Part shown: piece by piece, positions 1 to 6,139 of the stretch
How positions within the stretch are numbered: the first letter of the stretch is position 1
Layout: every line of letters begins with the position of its first letter
Assembly: GCA_021823555.1 (NCBI GenBank)
Contig: JAKANW010000030.1
Coordinates: forward strand, 1 to 12,783
Length of the DNA: 12,783 nt
DNA from: Chloroflexota bacterium
GTDB lineage: Bacteria; Chloroflexota; Anaerolineae; Anaerolineales; Villigracilaceae
Direction: 5' to 3'
Notes under the pieces: generated by a model
Database searches by the model: none
Seen by the model: only the letters and a program-made list of their open reading frames with translations
Told to the model about the DNA's origin: nothing
Made by a program: the position numbers and the translations under genes

Positions 1-1
1 C

Positions 2-97
2 CGTCAGGCCGTTCAACGTGATGACCGCACCTGGGACCTGCTCACTTTCGGGTTGTTACGCTCGGAGTGGGAGAGTCAGGCGCAGGTGCAGGAGTGA
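2..97 (+). CDS. GNAT acetyltransferase, C-terminal end only (partial)
   Basis: An open frame enters from the left edge and ends at TGA 95-97, giving 31 residues that finish ...WDLLTFGLLRSEWE followed by a short tail. This ending closely matches the C-termini of the next two genes (LFMGILRAEW and LFMGILHEDW), the last strand of RimJ/RimL-type GNAT N-acetyltransferases, so it is most likely a third member of the same tandem family. The acetyl-CoA-binding motif lies outside the window, so activity cannot be judged. The Shine-Dalgarno sequence of the next gene (AGGAG, 90-94) lies in its last codons, which implies a tightly packed operon. The family call rests on the short C-terminal match and on context. 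Confidence 0.6.
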   Translation, partial: RQAVQRDDRTWDLLTFGLLRSEWESQAQVQE

Positions 98-100
98 GCG

Positions 101-664
101 ATGAAAGACATCTATCGCGGCGAACTCGTCTGCCTGGCGATTGAGTCGCCTGAAACAATGGCAAAATTCTTGGCGCGCTGGGATCGCGACAGTGAATGCT
201 CGCGCCTGGCAGAAAGCGGATACACCCGGTTGTGGTCGGAGAAAAAGATCAAAGATTGGATCGAGAAAGACATGGAAAAAGACTCGTCCGAGGCATTCCA
301 ATTCTCGATCCATACTTTGAGCGATGACACGTTGATCGGTTACGTCACCCTGCATCCGGACTGGATTCAGGGTGACGCCTGGATCGGCATCACGATCGGT
401 GAACGCGATTACTGGGGCAAGGGCTTTGGCGCTGATGCCATGCGCCTGATCATGCAATACGGCTTTCTCGAACTGAACCTGCGCCGCATGACGCTGGCCC
501 TGCACTCTTATAACGAGCGCGCCCTGAAATCCTACCAGAAAGTGGGCTTCAAGCTGGAAGGCGTCATGCGCAGCGACACCTTGCGCGAAGGCCGCCGCAC
601 ACATGGACTGTTCATGGGCATCCTGCGCGCGGAATGGCTGTCCCGGCAAGGAGGCGAAGCATGA
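101..664 (+). CDS. RimJ/RimL-like GNAT N-acetyltransferase
   Basis: A 187-residue GNAT protein, the usual single-domain length. GNAT enzymes move an acetyl group from acetyl-CoA to an amine; RimJ/RimL relatives modify protein N-termini or small molecules, and the substrate cannot be read here. Motif A is visible as WGKGFG (residues 105-110), the pyrophosphate-binding loop, followed by the helix ADAMRLIMQYGF. Motif B is the NERALKSYQKVGF segment (138-150), and the protein ends LFMGILRAEW. The start is supported by AGGAG at 90-94, six bases from the ATG. The stop lies in an ATGA overlap with the next gene, so translation is probably coupled. The downstream protein is a clear paralogue with the same length and block order (WDRDSE/WNRDSE, YWGKGFG/FWGKGYG, LNLRR), indicating tandem duplication. 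It probably acts in the cytoplasm; no signal peptide is seen. Confidence 0.9.
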   Translation: MKDIYRGELVCLAIESPETMAKFLARWDRDSECSRLAESGYTRLWSEKKIKDWIEKDMEKDSSEAFQFSIHTLSDDTLIGYVTLHPDWIQGDAWIGITIGERDYWGKGFGADAMRLIMQYGFLELNLRRMTLALHSYNERALKSYQKVGFKLEGVMRSDTLREGRRTHGLFMGILRAEWLSRQGGEA

Positions 665-1248
665 AAGAACTTTTAAGAGGCAGCCTGATCCATCTGACTG
701 CCGTGGATCCGGAAGAAGTCAGCAAACATTTTGCTGATTGGAACCGCGACTCGGAATACAAACGCCTGCTCGATACCGACCCGCCGCGCCTGCGCTCTCC
801 CAAAGCCATCAAAACCTGGATGGATAAAGCGATGGAAGAAGACAGCAACAAAACCTTCTGGTTCACGATCCGCGCCGCTGAAGACAACCGCTTGCTCGGC
901 GATATCGAACTAAGTGTTATCGAATGGAATGCCCGTGATGCCTTCGTGGGGATTGGCATTGGCCCGCGCGCTTTCTGGGGCAAAGGCTATGGCACCGAGG
1001 CCATGCAATTGATCCTGCAATACGCCTTCATCGAACTCAACCTGCGCCGTGTCACACTGACCGTTTTTGAATACAACACCCGCGCTGTCCGCTCCTATGA
1101 AAAAGCCGGCTTCCGTTATGAAGGACGCCAACGGGCGCGCATCTTACGAGAAGGAAAACGCTGGGATATTCTCTTCATGGGAATCCTGCATGAAGATTGG
1201 ATAAAGGAACATGAACACACCCACCCCAACAACCTCCCCGCTTCTTGA
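661..1248 (+). CDS. RimJ/RimL-like GNAT N-acetyltransferase, paralogue of the preceding gene
   Basis: A 195-residue GNAT protein. The ATG at 661 is preferred over the in-frame ATG at 634 because AAGGAGG (648-654) sits six bases before it, it forms an ATGA overlap with the upstream stop, and the protein then aligns end to end with its neighbour from MKELLRG against MKDIYRG. Motif A is FWGKGYG (105-111) with helix TEAMQLILQYAF; the motif B region is NTRAVRSYEKAGF (139-151). After the family's usual ending (LFMGILHEDW) there is an extra tail of about 15 residues, IKEHEHTHPNNLPAS, which is the stretch overlapping the next gene. The tail may be a by-product of that overlap rather than functional. 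Substrate unknown. Gene order suggests an operon of amine-acetylating enzymes. Confidence 0.9.
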   Translation: MKELLRGSLIHLTAVDPEEVSKHFADWNRDSEYKRLLDTDPPRLRSPKAIKTWMDKAMEEDSNKTFWFTIRAAEDNRLLGDIELSVIEWNARDAFVGIGIGPRAFWGKGYGTEAMQLILQYAFIELNLRRVTLTVFEYNTRAVRSYEKAGFRYEGRQRARILREGKRWDILFMGILHEDWIKEHEHTHPNNLPAS

Positions 1249-2239
1249 CTCGACTCCTTCGACTACGCTCAGGACAGGCCTGAGCCTGCGTACCGCCAAA
1301 TGGAGCGACGACCAGGCTGTGGCGAAACTCATCCTGGACGTGTGTACCGCGGATGGCGACCCGACTGTGGCGGTCACCGTGGACGATCTGCGCCGCGAAT
1401 GGGAGATCGAGGGCTTCACCCTCGAGACCGACGCCTGGGTCGTAGAAGCGCCCAATGGACAGATCGTCGGCTTCGAGGAATTCAACAACAAGTTTGCCCA
1501 CGCAGACTTGCAAGGCGACGGCTACGTTCACCCAAATTATATGGGACGCGGCATCGGCACCGCCCTGCTGCGCGCCCTGGATGAACGCGCCCTCGAAGAA
1601 ATGAAACTGGCCGAACCCGACCTGCGCGTGTACATCCGCAACGGCATGGCTATCGGCGATACGGTTGGACGCGAGGCGCACGAAGCCGAAGGTTACAAAC
1701 CGGTTCGCTTTTCGTGGCGCATGGAAATTGAGTTGAAAGAAACGCCGCCTGCAGCCGTCTGGCCCGCGGACGTGGTACTGCGTCCCTTCACGCCGGAGAG
1801 ACACAACCGCGCCGTCTTCGAAGCTCACGACGAAGCCTTCCGCGATCATAGGGGACACACGCCCGGCAGTTTCGCGGACTGGCAAACCCGCATGACCAAC
1901 CGCGCAGACTTCGATCCATCCCTGTGGTTCATCGCCTGGGATGGCAACCAGATCGCGGGCTACTCGCTCTGCCGCTTCCGAATGGGCATCGGCTGGGTCG
2001 GCTCGCTCGGCGTCCGCCGCCCCTGGCGCGAACGTGGCCTGGGCCAGGCGCTGCTGTATCACTCCTTCGGCGAATTTCACAAACGCGGCATGAACACCGT
2101 TGGCCTCGGCGTGGACGCATCCAACCCAACCGGCGCCACCCGCCTGTATCAAAAGGCAGGCATGAACATTGCCGCCGAGTACGTGATCTACGAAAAAGAA
2201 CTTCGCCCCGGCAGGGAAATCAGTGTAGAATCTTCATAA
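1211..2239 (+). CDS. Two-domain GNAT N-acetyltransferase
   Basis: A 342-residue protein with two GNAT modules. The first spans about residues 24-175, with motif A in NYMGRGIGTALLRALDE (109-125). The second spans about 186-330, with motif A in WRERGLGQALLYHSF (272-286) and a well-conserved motif B, ASNPTGATRLYQKAGM (303-318). Tandem-GNAT architecture is known from mycothiol synthase and many uncharacterised proteins; here the second module looks the more complete and the first may be regulatory. Substrate unknown. The N-terminus is uncertain. The ATG at 1211 overlaps the previous gene by 38 bp, its AAAGGA (1203-1208) is only two bases away, and residues 13-23 (DSTPSTTLRTG) come from a dispersed DNA repeat. 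No better ATG or GTG lies before the first conserved block (LSLRTAKWSDD), so this start is kept. Confidence 0.85.
   Translation: MNTPTPTTSPLLDSTPSTTLRTGLSLRTAKWSDDQAVAKLILDVCTADGDPTVAVTVDDLRREWEIEGFTLETDAWVVEAPNGQIVGFEEFNNKFAHADLQGDGYVHPNYMGRGIGTALLRALDERALEEMKLAEPDLRVYIRNGMAIGDTVGREAHEAEGYKPVRFSWRMEIELKETPPAAVWPADVVLRPFTPERHNRAVFEAHDEAFRDHRGHTPGSFADWQTRMTNRADFDPSLWFIAWDGNQIAGYSLCRFRMGIGWVGSLGVRRPWRERGLGQALLYHSFGEFHKRGMNTVGLGVDASNPTGATRLYQKAGMNIAAEYVIYEKELRPGREISVESS
1256..1285. repeat. Dispersed palindromic repeat inside the start of a gene
   Basis: CCTTCGACTACGCTCAGGAC followed by AGGCCTGAGC. It contains a perfect 7-bp inverted repeat, GCTCAGG (1267-1273) and CCTGAGC (1279-1285), around ACAGG. 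The core CCTTCGACTACGCTCA recurs at 7177-7192, and a relative (CCCTTCGCTTCGCTCAGGG) occurs at 10822-10840. Here it is read in frame as STTLRTG in the two-domain GNAT. Such REP-like units are frequent in genomes of this kind (from memory). Confidence 0.75.
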
Positions 2240-2362
2240 CTGTCCAAGCTGTGCGTCGCGCCGTGTTAACGGGAGTGTTTCAAGCAAAGACCAACCTCGT
2301 TTAGCGGTATCACTTCAAAAGGCGGGTGCGACGCGCCATCGAAATCCCGAAAGGATGCAAAC

Positions 2363-2683
2363 ATGAATTTACGCTGTGCATTTTGCCAGACCCCCTACGC
2401 AATTGGTCGTACTGAGACCCTGGCCGCCTTGCAAAAACTGGAGGCAGAACACCTGACCCATTACGACGCTCATTGCCCGCGCTGCCGCCGCGTGACGCAA
2501 GTCCTGCGTCAAAAACTGGAACAATCCCTCCCTAACTGGAAGGAAGCCTTGAGTGAGATGACAGAAGAGGCAGCGCCTCATCAATCCGCCCCCCAACCTG
2601 TCCCCGCTAAAAAGGCTGCGCCCAAGGCTAAGACAGCCGCCGCGTCCAAGTCTGCTTCTGCGAAGAAGAGCGCCCAAAAATAA
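2363..2683 (+). CDS. Zinc-ribbon protein with Lys/Ala-rich C-terminal tail
   Basis: A 106-residue protein of unknown function. Two CxxC pairs, CAFC (C5/C8) and CPRC (C38/C41), about 30 residues apart, form a probable four-cysteine zinc ribbon. Residues 42-70 look helical (LRQKLEQSLPNWKEALSEM). From about residue 71 the chain becomes a low-complexity Ala/Lys/Pro/Ser tail with repeated AKK, APK and ASK units, similar in composition to histone-H1-like bacterial tails; such tails can bind nucleic acid, but that is inference. The start is supported by AAAGGA (2350-2355) seven bases before the ATG. It lies 123 bp after the GNAT run and 109 bp before the HAD gene, so co-transcription is possible but not shown. 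I do not recognise a named family. Confidence 0.75.
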   Translation: MNLRCAFCQTPYAIGRTETLAALQKLEAEHLTHYDAHCPRCRRVTQVLRQKLEQSLPNWKEALSEMTEEAAPHQSAPQPVPAKKAAPKAKTAAASKSASAKKSAQK

Positions 2684-2792
2684 CACCCTGGCACAAAAAG
2701 GCGAACCGCGCCAAGTAAGGAAATATTGGTGACCGCCTACATGAATCGCCATGCCAAAGCTCGCAAACAGAAAAAAAGAGGATTAATTCAGC

Positions 2793-3395
2793 GTGACCAT
2801 TCAAGCCGTTTTCTTTGACCTCGGCGGCGTGATCCTGCGCACCGAGTACCAGGCGCCGCGGCAGCATTTGGCCGAACGGCTGGGCATGGAATACGAGGAC
2901 CTCGTCCGTATTGTGTTTGAGAGCGAGACAGCCCGCAAGGCCTCGGTGGGAGAAGTAACCGAGGATGAGCATTGGGCCGCTGTCACGCGCAAACTTAAAC
3001 GCGACCCATCCGAGGCCAATATCCTGCGCGACGAATTCTTCGGCGGGGATGTGATTGACCTGAAGCTGGTAGCCTTCCTCCGTTCCATCAAACCACACTA
3101 CAAAACAGGACTTATCTCCAACGCCTGGAGCGGCCTGCGTGCATACATCCTCGAGAAGAAATTCGATGATGCCTTCCACATCATGACCATCTCTGCGGAG
3201 GTAGGGGTGGCCAAGCCCGGAGCGAAGATCTACCACTTTGCGCTGGAGCAGGCAGGGGTCCAGCCCGAGGCGGCGGTTTTCGTGGATGATTTCATTGACA
3301 ACGTCGAAGGCGCTCGCGCGGTCGGCATGTCGGCCATCCATTTCCGCGCCCCCGAATCAGCCCTGGCCGAATTGAACACATTGCTTAAGAATTAG
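2793..3395 (+). CDS. HAD-superfamily hydrolase (subfamily IA, YihX-like)
   Basis: A 200-residue haloacid-dehalogenase-type hydrolase, probably a cytoplasmic phosphatase acting on a small phosphorylated metabolite. Motif I is FFDLGGVI with nucleophile D9. The usual second Asp of DxD is Gly (DLG), as in the YihX/sEH-N-like branch, where the acid is often missing. Motif II is Ser109 in LISNAW, motif III is Lys141 in AKPGAKIY, and motif IV is the acidic pair D165-D166 in FVDDFIDN. Residues about 18-90 form a helical cap of the C1 type. The start is GTG at 2793, the only plausible one because motif I begins four residues later; GAGGA (2778-2782) lies ten bases upstream. The substrate cannot be predicted. 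It converges on the diguanylate cyclase gene. Confidence 0.88.
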   Translation: MTIQAVFFDLGGVILRTEYQAPRQHLAERLGMEYEDLVRIVFESETARKASVGEVTEDEHWAAVTRKLKRDPSEANILRDEFFGGDVIDLKLVAFLRSIKPHYKTGLISNAWSGLRAYILEKKFDDAFHIMTISAEVGVAKPGAKIYHFALEQAGVQPEAAVFVDDFIDNVEGARAVGMSAIHFRAPESALAELNTLLKN

Positions 3396-3667
3396 CGGCG
3401 ACTGCCTGACAGGAGCGCCATGAACACATCCACTCTTCATCAGTAGCGCGACCCAGCCCTGGCCGCAGTACGCTCATTGCAACCCCTGAGCCTGTTCCCA
3501 TTATTGAGGAGAGTCAGCCCGCTGATTAGCGGACTTGCAAAATGTTGAATCCTGCATCTTACGATGATATGCGTTCTGTGCCTGCCATTCTTCGCATGCG
3601 CAAATTCCCCATCCACATGGAATCCAACACATCACAAATGGATCTCATGAGGATGACTGCATAACTT
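3396..3667. other. Convergent intergenic region, no confident gene
   Basis: This 272-bp gap lies between two converging genes. It holds a short hairpin, CCGCT-GATT-AGCGG (3519-3532), without a T-run, so it is at best a weak terminator. A 40-codon open frame (3542-3664, +) begins MLNPASYDDM and has seven further Met codons, but no Shine-Dalgarno sequence. No RNA gene, promoter or mobile-element end is evident. Confidence 0.4.
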
Positions 3668-5230
3668 TCAATGCTTTGGCGACAGTATCGACTCGCTCCA
3701 AACCACGATGCGATTTCGGCCAGATTCTTTTGCGTTATAAAGCGCCTGGTCAGCCCGATGCAATATCGCCTCCGCTGTATCGTTTTCACCGATCAAGCCC
3801 GAAATTCCCATACTGACCGTCACCGATACCTTCTCAACGCCAATATCAATCGGGAGTTGAGTCAGGGCCTGAAGCATCCGTTCCGCGATTTCGCGCGCCT
3901 GGTGATGATCTGCTTCGGGCAGAAGCGCCACAAATTCATCACCTCCAAAACGCGCAAACAGATCCACCTCACGGATATTTCCGCGGCAAATATCGGCAAA
4001 AATCTTCAAAGCTCGATCCCCGGCCAAATGTCCGAATGTGTCGTTGATATATTTGAAACGATCAAAATCCAATAGAATAACCGCTAAGGCATAGCTGAAA
4101 CGATTGGCGCGAGCGATTTCACGATCCACCGCTTCCAGGAAGTAACGGCGATTGAAAGTCTCAGTGAGCGCGTCTTTCGTAGCCAACTCGCGCAGTTCCG
4201 CCTGCGCCTTTTTAAGCGGGGTAATATCACGCCAGACCACCAGGCGGCCAATAAAACTACGATGTCCATCATAGAGCGGCGATATTTTCAAATCAAGGTA
4301 GCTTCGCGGCGGATCGCCAATCGGCACCTCGGTGCGGACATTATTGATCTCGTAGAAGGCTTTGACAACATCCGACCAGGCGGATAGGGCAATCTCAACC
4401 GGCGCGCCGATCTTTGATTTCTCCGGCGAGTCAAGGACCTGCCCTGCCGCAGGGTTGATGTCCACCAATCGGTTGCGGGCATCCAGCACGAGTACGCCAT
4501 CGCTCATATTTTCAATGAGAACGTGCCGGGCAATCGGGAGAATATCCAACAGACGGTAGCGAAGCAAGGCATACGTGAAAGCCAGACCAGCAATCGTAAA
4601 CGAGAACGGCGTATTGTCCGCATTAGGAAAAGGACTCAGACCGAAGATAAAGATAAGATTGTTGAGCCAGGGGATTCCTGCGCCGATCAGAACCACGCTA
4701 ATTTGTTGCTTGTAAATCCCCGATGTCTGCAAGAACCTGCGAAAAAGGATGATAAAGCCGATCAAAATCAGGAGGTAGGAATAAACAACGTTTGCCCAAA
4801 ACACCGGCCCGGCGTCCCCGATCATGCCAATATTCTGAGTCTGTTTGCCTGCGAAAAACAGACCATGCCATGGGTCAGTGAACAGGAGTGCGAGCACCAG
4901 TACCGGTTCAATGCACAAGCCGACGACGAAAGGCCGCTTCAGCCAATCATCCATGCCGGACAATTGCATCGCAAAGGTCAGCAGCGCGGCAGGGACAGTG
5001 ACTGCGCCCACGTAGGTAATGTACAACCAGAAATTTGGAAAGGGAGCTGGCGCATCCGCCCAGAACAGACTGTACGTTAAATCCCACCAACTGAGGGCGA
5101 GCATCAGGATCGTGAGCGGGAGAGCGCCTAATGCGTTCCGGCGCGTTTGCAAGATGATCAAACCTGCCATCAGGCAGGTGATTCCCGCCACCATCAACGC
5201 AACGCTATAGGCAATTTCTGGTGGAGTCAT
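3668..5230 (-). CDS. Membrane-bound PAS-GGDEF diguanylate cyclase
   Basis: A 520-residue protein that should make cyclic di-GMP from two GTP. Residues 1-225 form about seven hydrophobic membrane segments, resembling the 7TM sensor module found at the N-terminus of some histidine kinases. Residues about 232-345 form a PAS domain (ENMSDGVLVLDARNRLVDIN, then RLVVWRDITPLKKAQ), joined by a short coiled linker to the GGDEF domain (350-512). The catalytic domain looks intact: DALTETFNRRYF (353-364), metal ligand D388 in LLDFDRFKYIND, and GGDEF at 429-433. The product-inhibition I-site RxxD is present (REVD, 420-423), so feedback by c-di-GMP is likely. There is no EAL or HD-GYP domain. It stands alone, convergent to its left neighbour. 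A TATAAT box upstream (5294-5299, minus strand) is a candidate promoter with a leader of about 57 bases. The signal sensed is unknown. Confidence 0.93.
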   Translation of the reverse strand: MTPPEIAYSVALMVAGITCLMAGLIILQTRRNALGALPLTILMLALSWWDLTYSLFWADAPAPFPNFWLYITYVGAVTVPAALLTFAMQLSGMDDWLKRPFVVGLCIEPVLVLALLFTDPWHGLFFAGKQTQNIGMIGDAGPVFWANVVYSYLLILIGFIILFRRFLQTSGIYKQQISVVLIGAGIPWLNNLIFIFGLSPFPNADNTPFSFTIAGLAFTYALLRYRLLDILPIARHVLIENMSDGVLVLDARNRLVDINPAAGQVLDSPEKSKIGAPVEIALSAWSDVVKAFYEINNVRTEVPIGDPPRSYLDLKISPLYDGHRSFIGRLVVWRDITPLKKAQAELRELATKDALTETFNRRYFLEAVDREIARANRFSYALAVILLDFDRFKYINDTFGHLAGDRALKIFADICRGNIREVDLFARFGGDEFVALLPEADHHQAREIAERMLQALTQLPIDIGVEKVSVTVSMGISGLIGENDTAEAILHRADQALYNAKESGRNRIVVWSESILSPKH

Positions 5231-5293
5231 TCGACGCTTCCCTGTTTTCTCTACAAATCATCAACTCGAACGCCGTCTCAAATTTTGCTGGTA

Positions 5294-5299
5294 ATTATA
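5294..5299 (-). promoter_or_regulatory. Candidate -10 box for the diguanylate cyclase gene
   Basis: TATAAT on the minus strand, 63 bases before the start codon. No convincing -35 lies 16-18 bp upstream, so this is a motif match only. Confidence 0.4.
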
Positions 5300-5517
5300 C
5301 CCTTGCATCCCGATCAGGTTCTCTGGGATTCAGTGATGGGCCGCCAAGTGCAGGTCGAATTGGCAATCCGACTCAGGCCGACCCGCCACTGTTCGTGCCG
5401 CGAGCACGACGGTGCGAGGTGGCAGATGTGTTGGTCTATCACGGCGTGGCGCGACTTTCTCGTCCATTTTATCGCATGGATATTTGCGGAACAGCCACCG
5501 TTTATGAAAAATACTTT

Positions 5518-5523
5518 TATAAT
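5518..5523 (+). promoter_or_regulatory. Candidate -10 box for the small zinc-ribbon gene
   Basis: TATAAT on the plus strand, 68 bases before the ATG at 5592, predicting a leader of about 60 bases. There is no good -35 match. Confidence 0.35.
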
Positions 5524-5591
5524 CAGCCAACTCTATGCCATAGGCAGAGAGCGGGTAATATCGCCACTTATCAGTTTAAAAGGAGAATAAC

Positions 5592-5801
5592 ATGGATACA
5601 CATCCCTGCCCAAAGTGCAACGAGCCAATGGATGAAGGTTGGATGAATTTAACTGGAAGCGGTTATGCTGGTTACATCTCCAAAAAACAGACTGGGATGC
5701 TTAAAGTTGTGACAAAGATCAATCGGGCGCGAGCCTGTCCGAACTGTGGTTATGTGGAAATGTACCTTGACCCAAAAGAGTTGAAACCAAAAATATCTTG
5801 A
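5592..5801 (+). CDS. Small zinc-ribbon protein
   Basis: A 69-residue protein with two CxxC knuckles, CPKC (C6/C9) and CPNC (C49/C52), enclosing a Gly-rich, probably beta-stranded middle (MNLTGSGYAGYISKKQTG). The C-terminus CGYVEMYLDPKEL resembles small one-domain zinc-ribbon proteins annotated as putative nucleic-acid-binding. I cannot name a family with confidence; DUF6487-like is possible. The start is well supported: AGGAG at 5581-5585, six bases from the ATG. It appears monocistronic, with a possible -10 at 5518 and a repeat-rich non-coding stretch after it. Its role is unknown. Confidence 0.75.
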   Translation: MDTHPCPKCNEPMDEGWMNLTGSGYAGYISKKQTGMLKVVTKINRARACPNCGYVEMYLDPKELKPKIS

Positions 5802-6138
5802 TGTGTAAACAGACTCGCCCCGCGCCAGCCAACTTTGAGTCGGCTTCGTACGTGTAGCACGGGGATTTATTCCCGTGCGGGTCCCATCGCCGCGCGAACG
5901 CCCATCGAAACGGGCAACCGCCCCTCGACCCGCGCCGCGTTGACCGCGAGGCCGCGCGCTTGCAAACGAATCCCGTCCGATGCTGAAATTATACTCTCCC
6001 TCCCTATCAGACTTTCGTAACCTCCCCCTTCTTCCAGTTGCGCGTTTAGTCAGATGGTCTTATAGTCGGATGGTCAAGTGGTCAGAACCCCGTTCATCCA
6101 ACGACTACTCGACTATTCGACCAGGAGACTACAAGACT
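5802..6138. other. Repeat-rich leader before the ABC exporter
   Basis: This 337-bp stretch without a confident gene holds a strong hairpin (5857-5878), a GC-rich block with further small hairpins (GGGC-AACC-GCCC near 5910), a TATACT motif at 5990-5995 that may be a -10, and the 8-bp-period inverted array (6047-6139). An in-frame ATG at 5980 would extend the exporter through the array, but it lacks a ribosome binding site and family similarity. Confidence 0.5.
5857..5878. repeat. Hairpin, probably a dispersed repeat unit
   Basis: GCACGGGGA-TTTA-TTCCCGTGC forms a 9-bp stem with one G-T pair and a four-base loop, 56 bp after the stop of the small zinc-ribbon gene. There is no T-run, so it is not a classical terminator. 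The following GC-rich block looks like part of the same repeat unit, judged from memory of similar genomes. Confidence 0.55.
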
Positions 6139-6139
6139 A
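6047..6139. repeat. Inverted array of 8-bp-period repeats
   Basis: GTC occurs at 6049, 6057, 6065, 6073 and 6081, exactly every 8 bp, within units of form TRGTCNNN. After a 19-bp gap, GAC occurs at 6103, 6111, 6119, 6127 and 6135, again exactly every 8 bp, within the reverse-complement unit. The two 37-bp arms align in register as inverted repeats: each unit's GTC/GAC core is conserved while the three spacer bases vary. The right arm contains the Shine-Dalgarno sequence and touches the start codon of the ABC exporter. This is not a CRISPR array: the unit is far too short and there are no spacers. Confidence 0.85.

Larger units (their letters stand above)
5231..5591. other. Divergent intergenic region
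   Basis: This 361-bp region separates the diverging diguanylate cyclase and small zinc-ribbon genes. It carries a candidate -10 for each (5294-5299 minus; 5518-5523 plus). Two long plus-strand frames cross it (5147-5590 and 5221-5646), but they overlap real genes in other frames and show no family features. I see no RNA gene. A GC-rich middle (about 5340-5460) has no strong hairpin. Confidence 0.4.

Noticed and set aside
1175..2152. Long minus-strand frame of 325 codons opposite the two-domain GNAT
   Set aside because: It mirrors a GNAT gene with clear motifs on the plus strand and shows no family features. It contains the PERSRR string typical of the repeat read backwards.
3559..3789. Minus-strand 76-codon frame at the end of the diguanylate cyclase gene
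   Set aside because: Half of it overlaps the cyclase gene on the same strand in another frame; no ribosome binding site and no family signal.
4523..5080. Plus-strand 185-codon frame opposite the diguanylate cyclase
   Set aside because: Antisense shadow of the membrane domain; no motif and no ribosome binding site.
5147..5646. Two plus-strand frames (5147-5590 and 5221-5646) across the intergenic region
   Set aside because: They overlap each other and the real genes on both sides, with no Shine-Dalgarno sequence and no recognisable domain.
5857..5878. Rho-independent terminator for the small zinc-ribbon gene
   Set aside because: The stem is good, but no T-run follows on either strand, so it is listed as a repeat hairpin instead.
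5980..6138. Upstream ATG extending the ABC exporter by 53 residues
   Set aside because: No ribosome binding site, the extension reads through the 8-bp-period array, and the residues do not resemble exporter N-termini.
6047..6139. CRISPR array
   Set aside because: The period is only 8 bp, there are no unique spacers of normal size, the orientation flips in the middle, and no cas gene is near.
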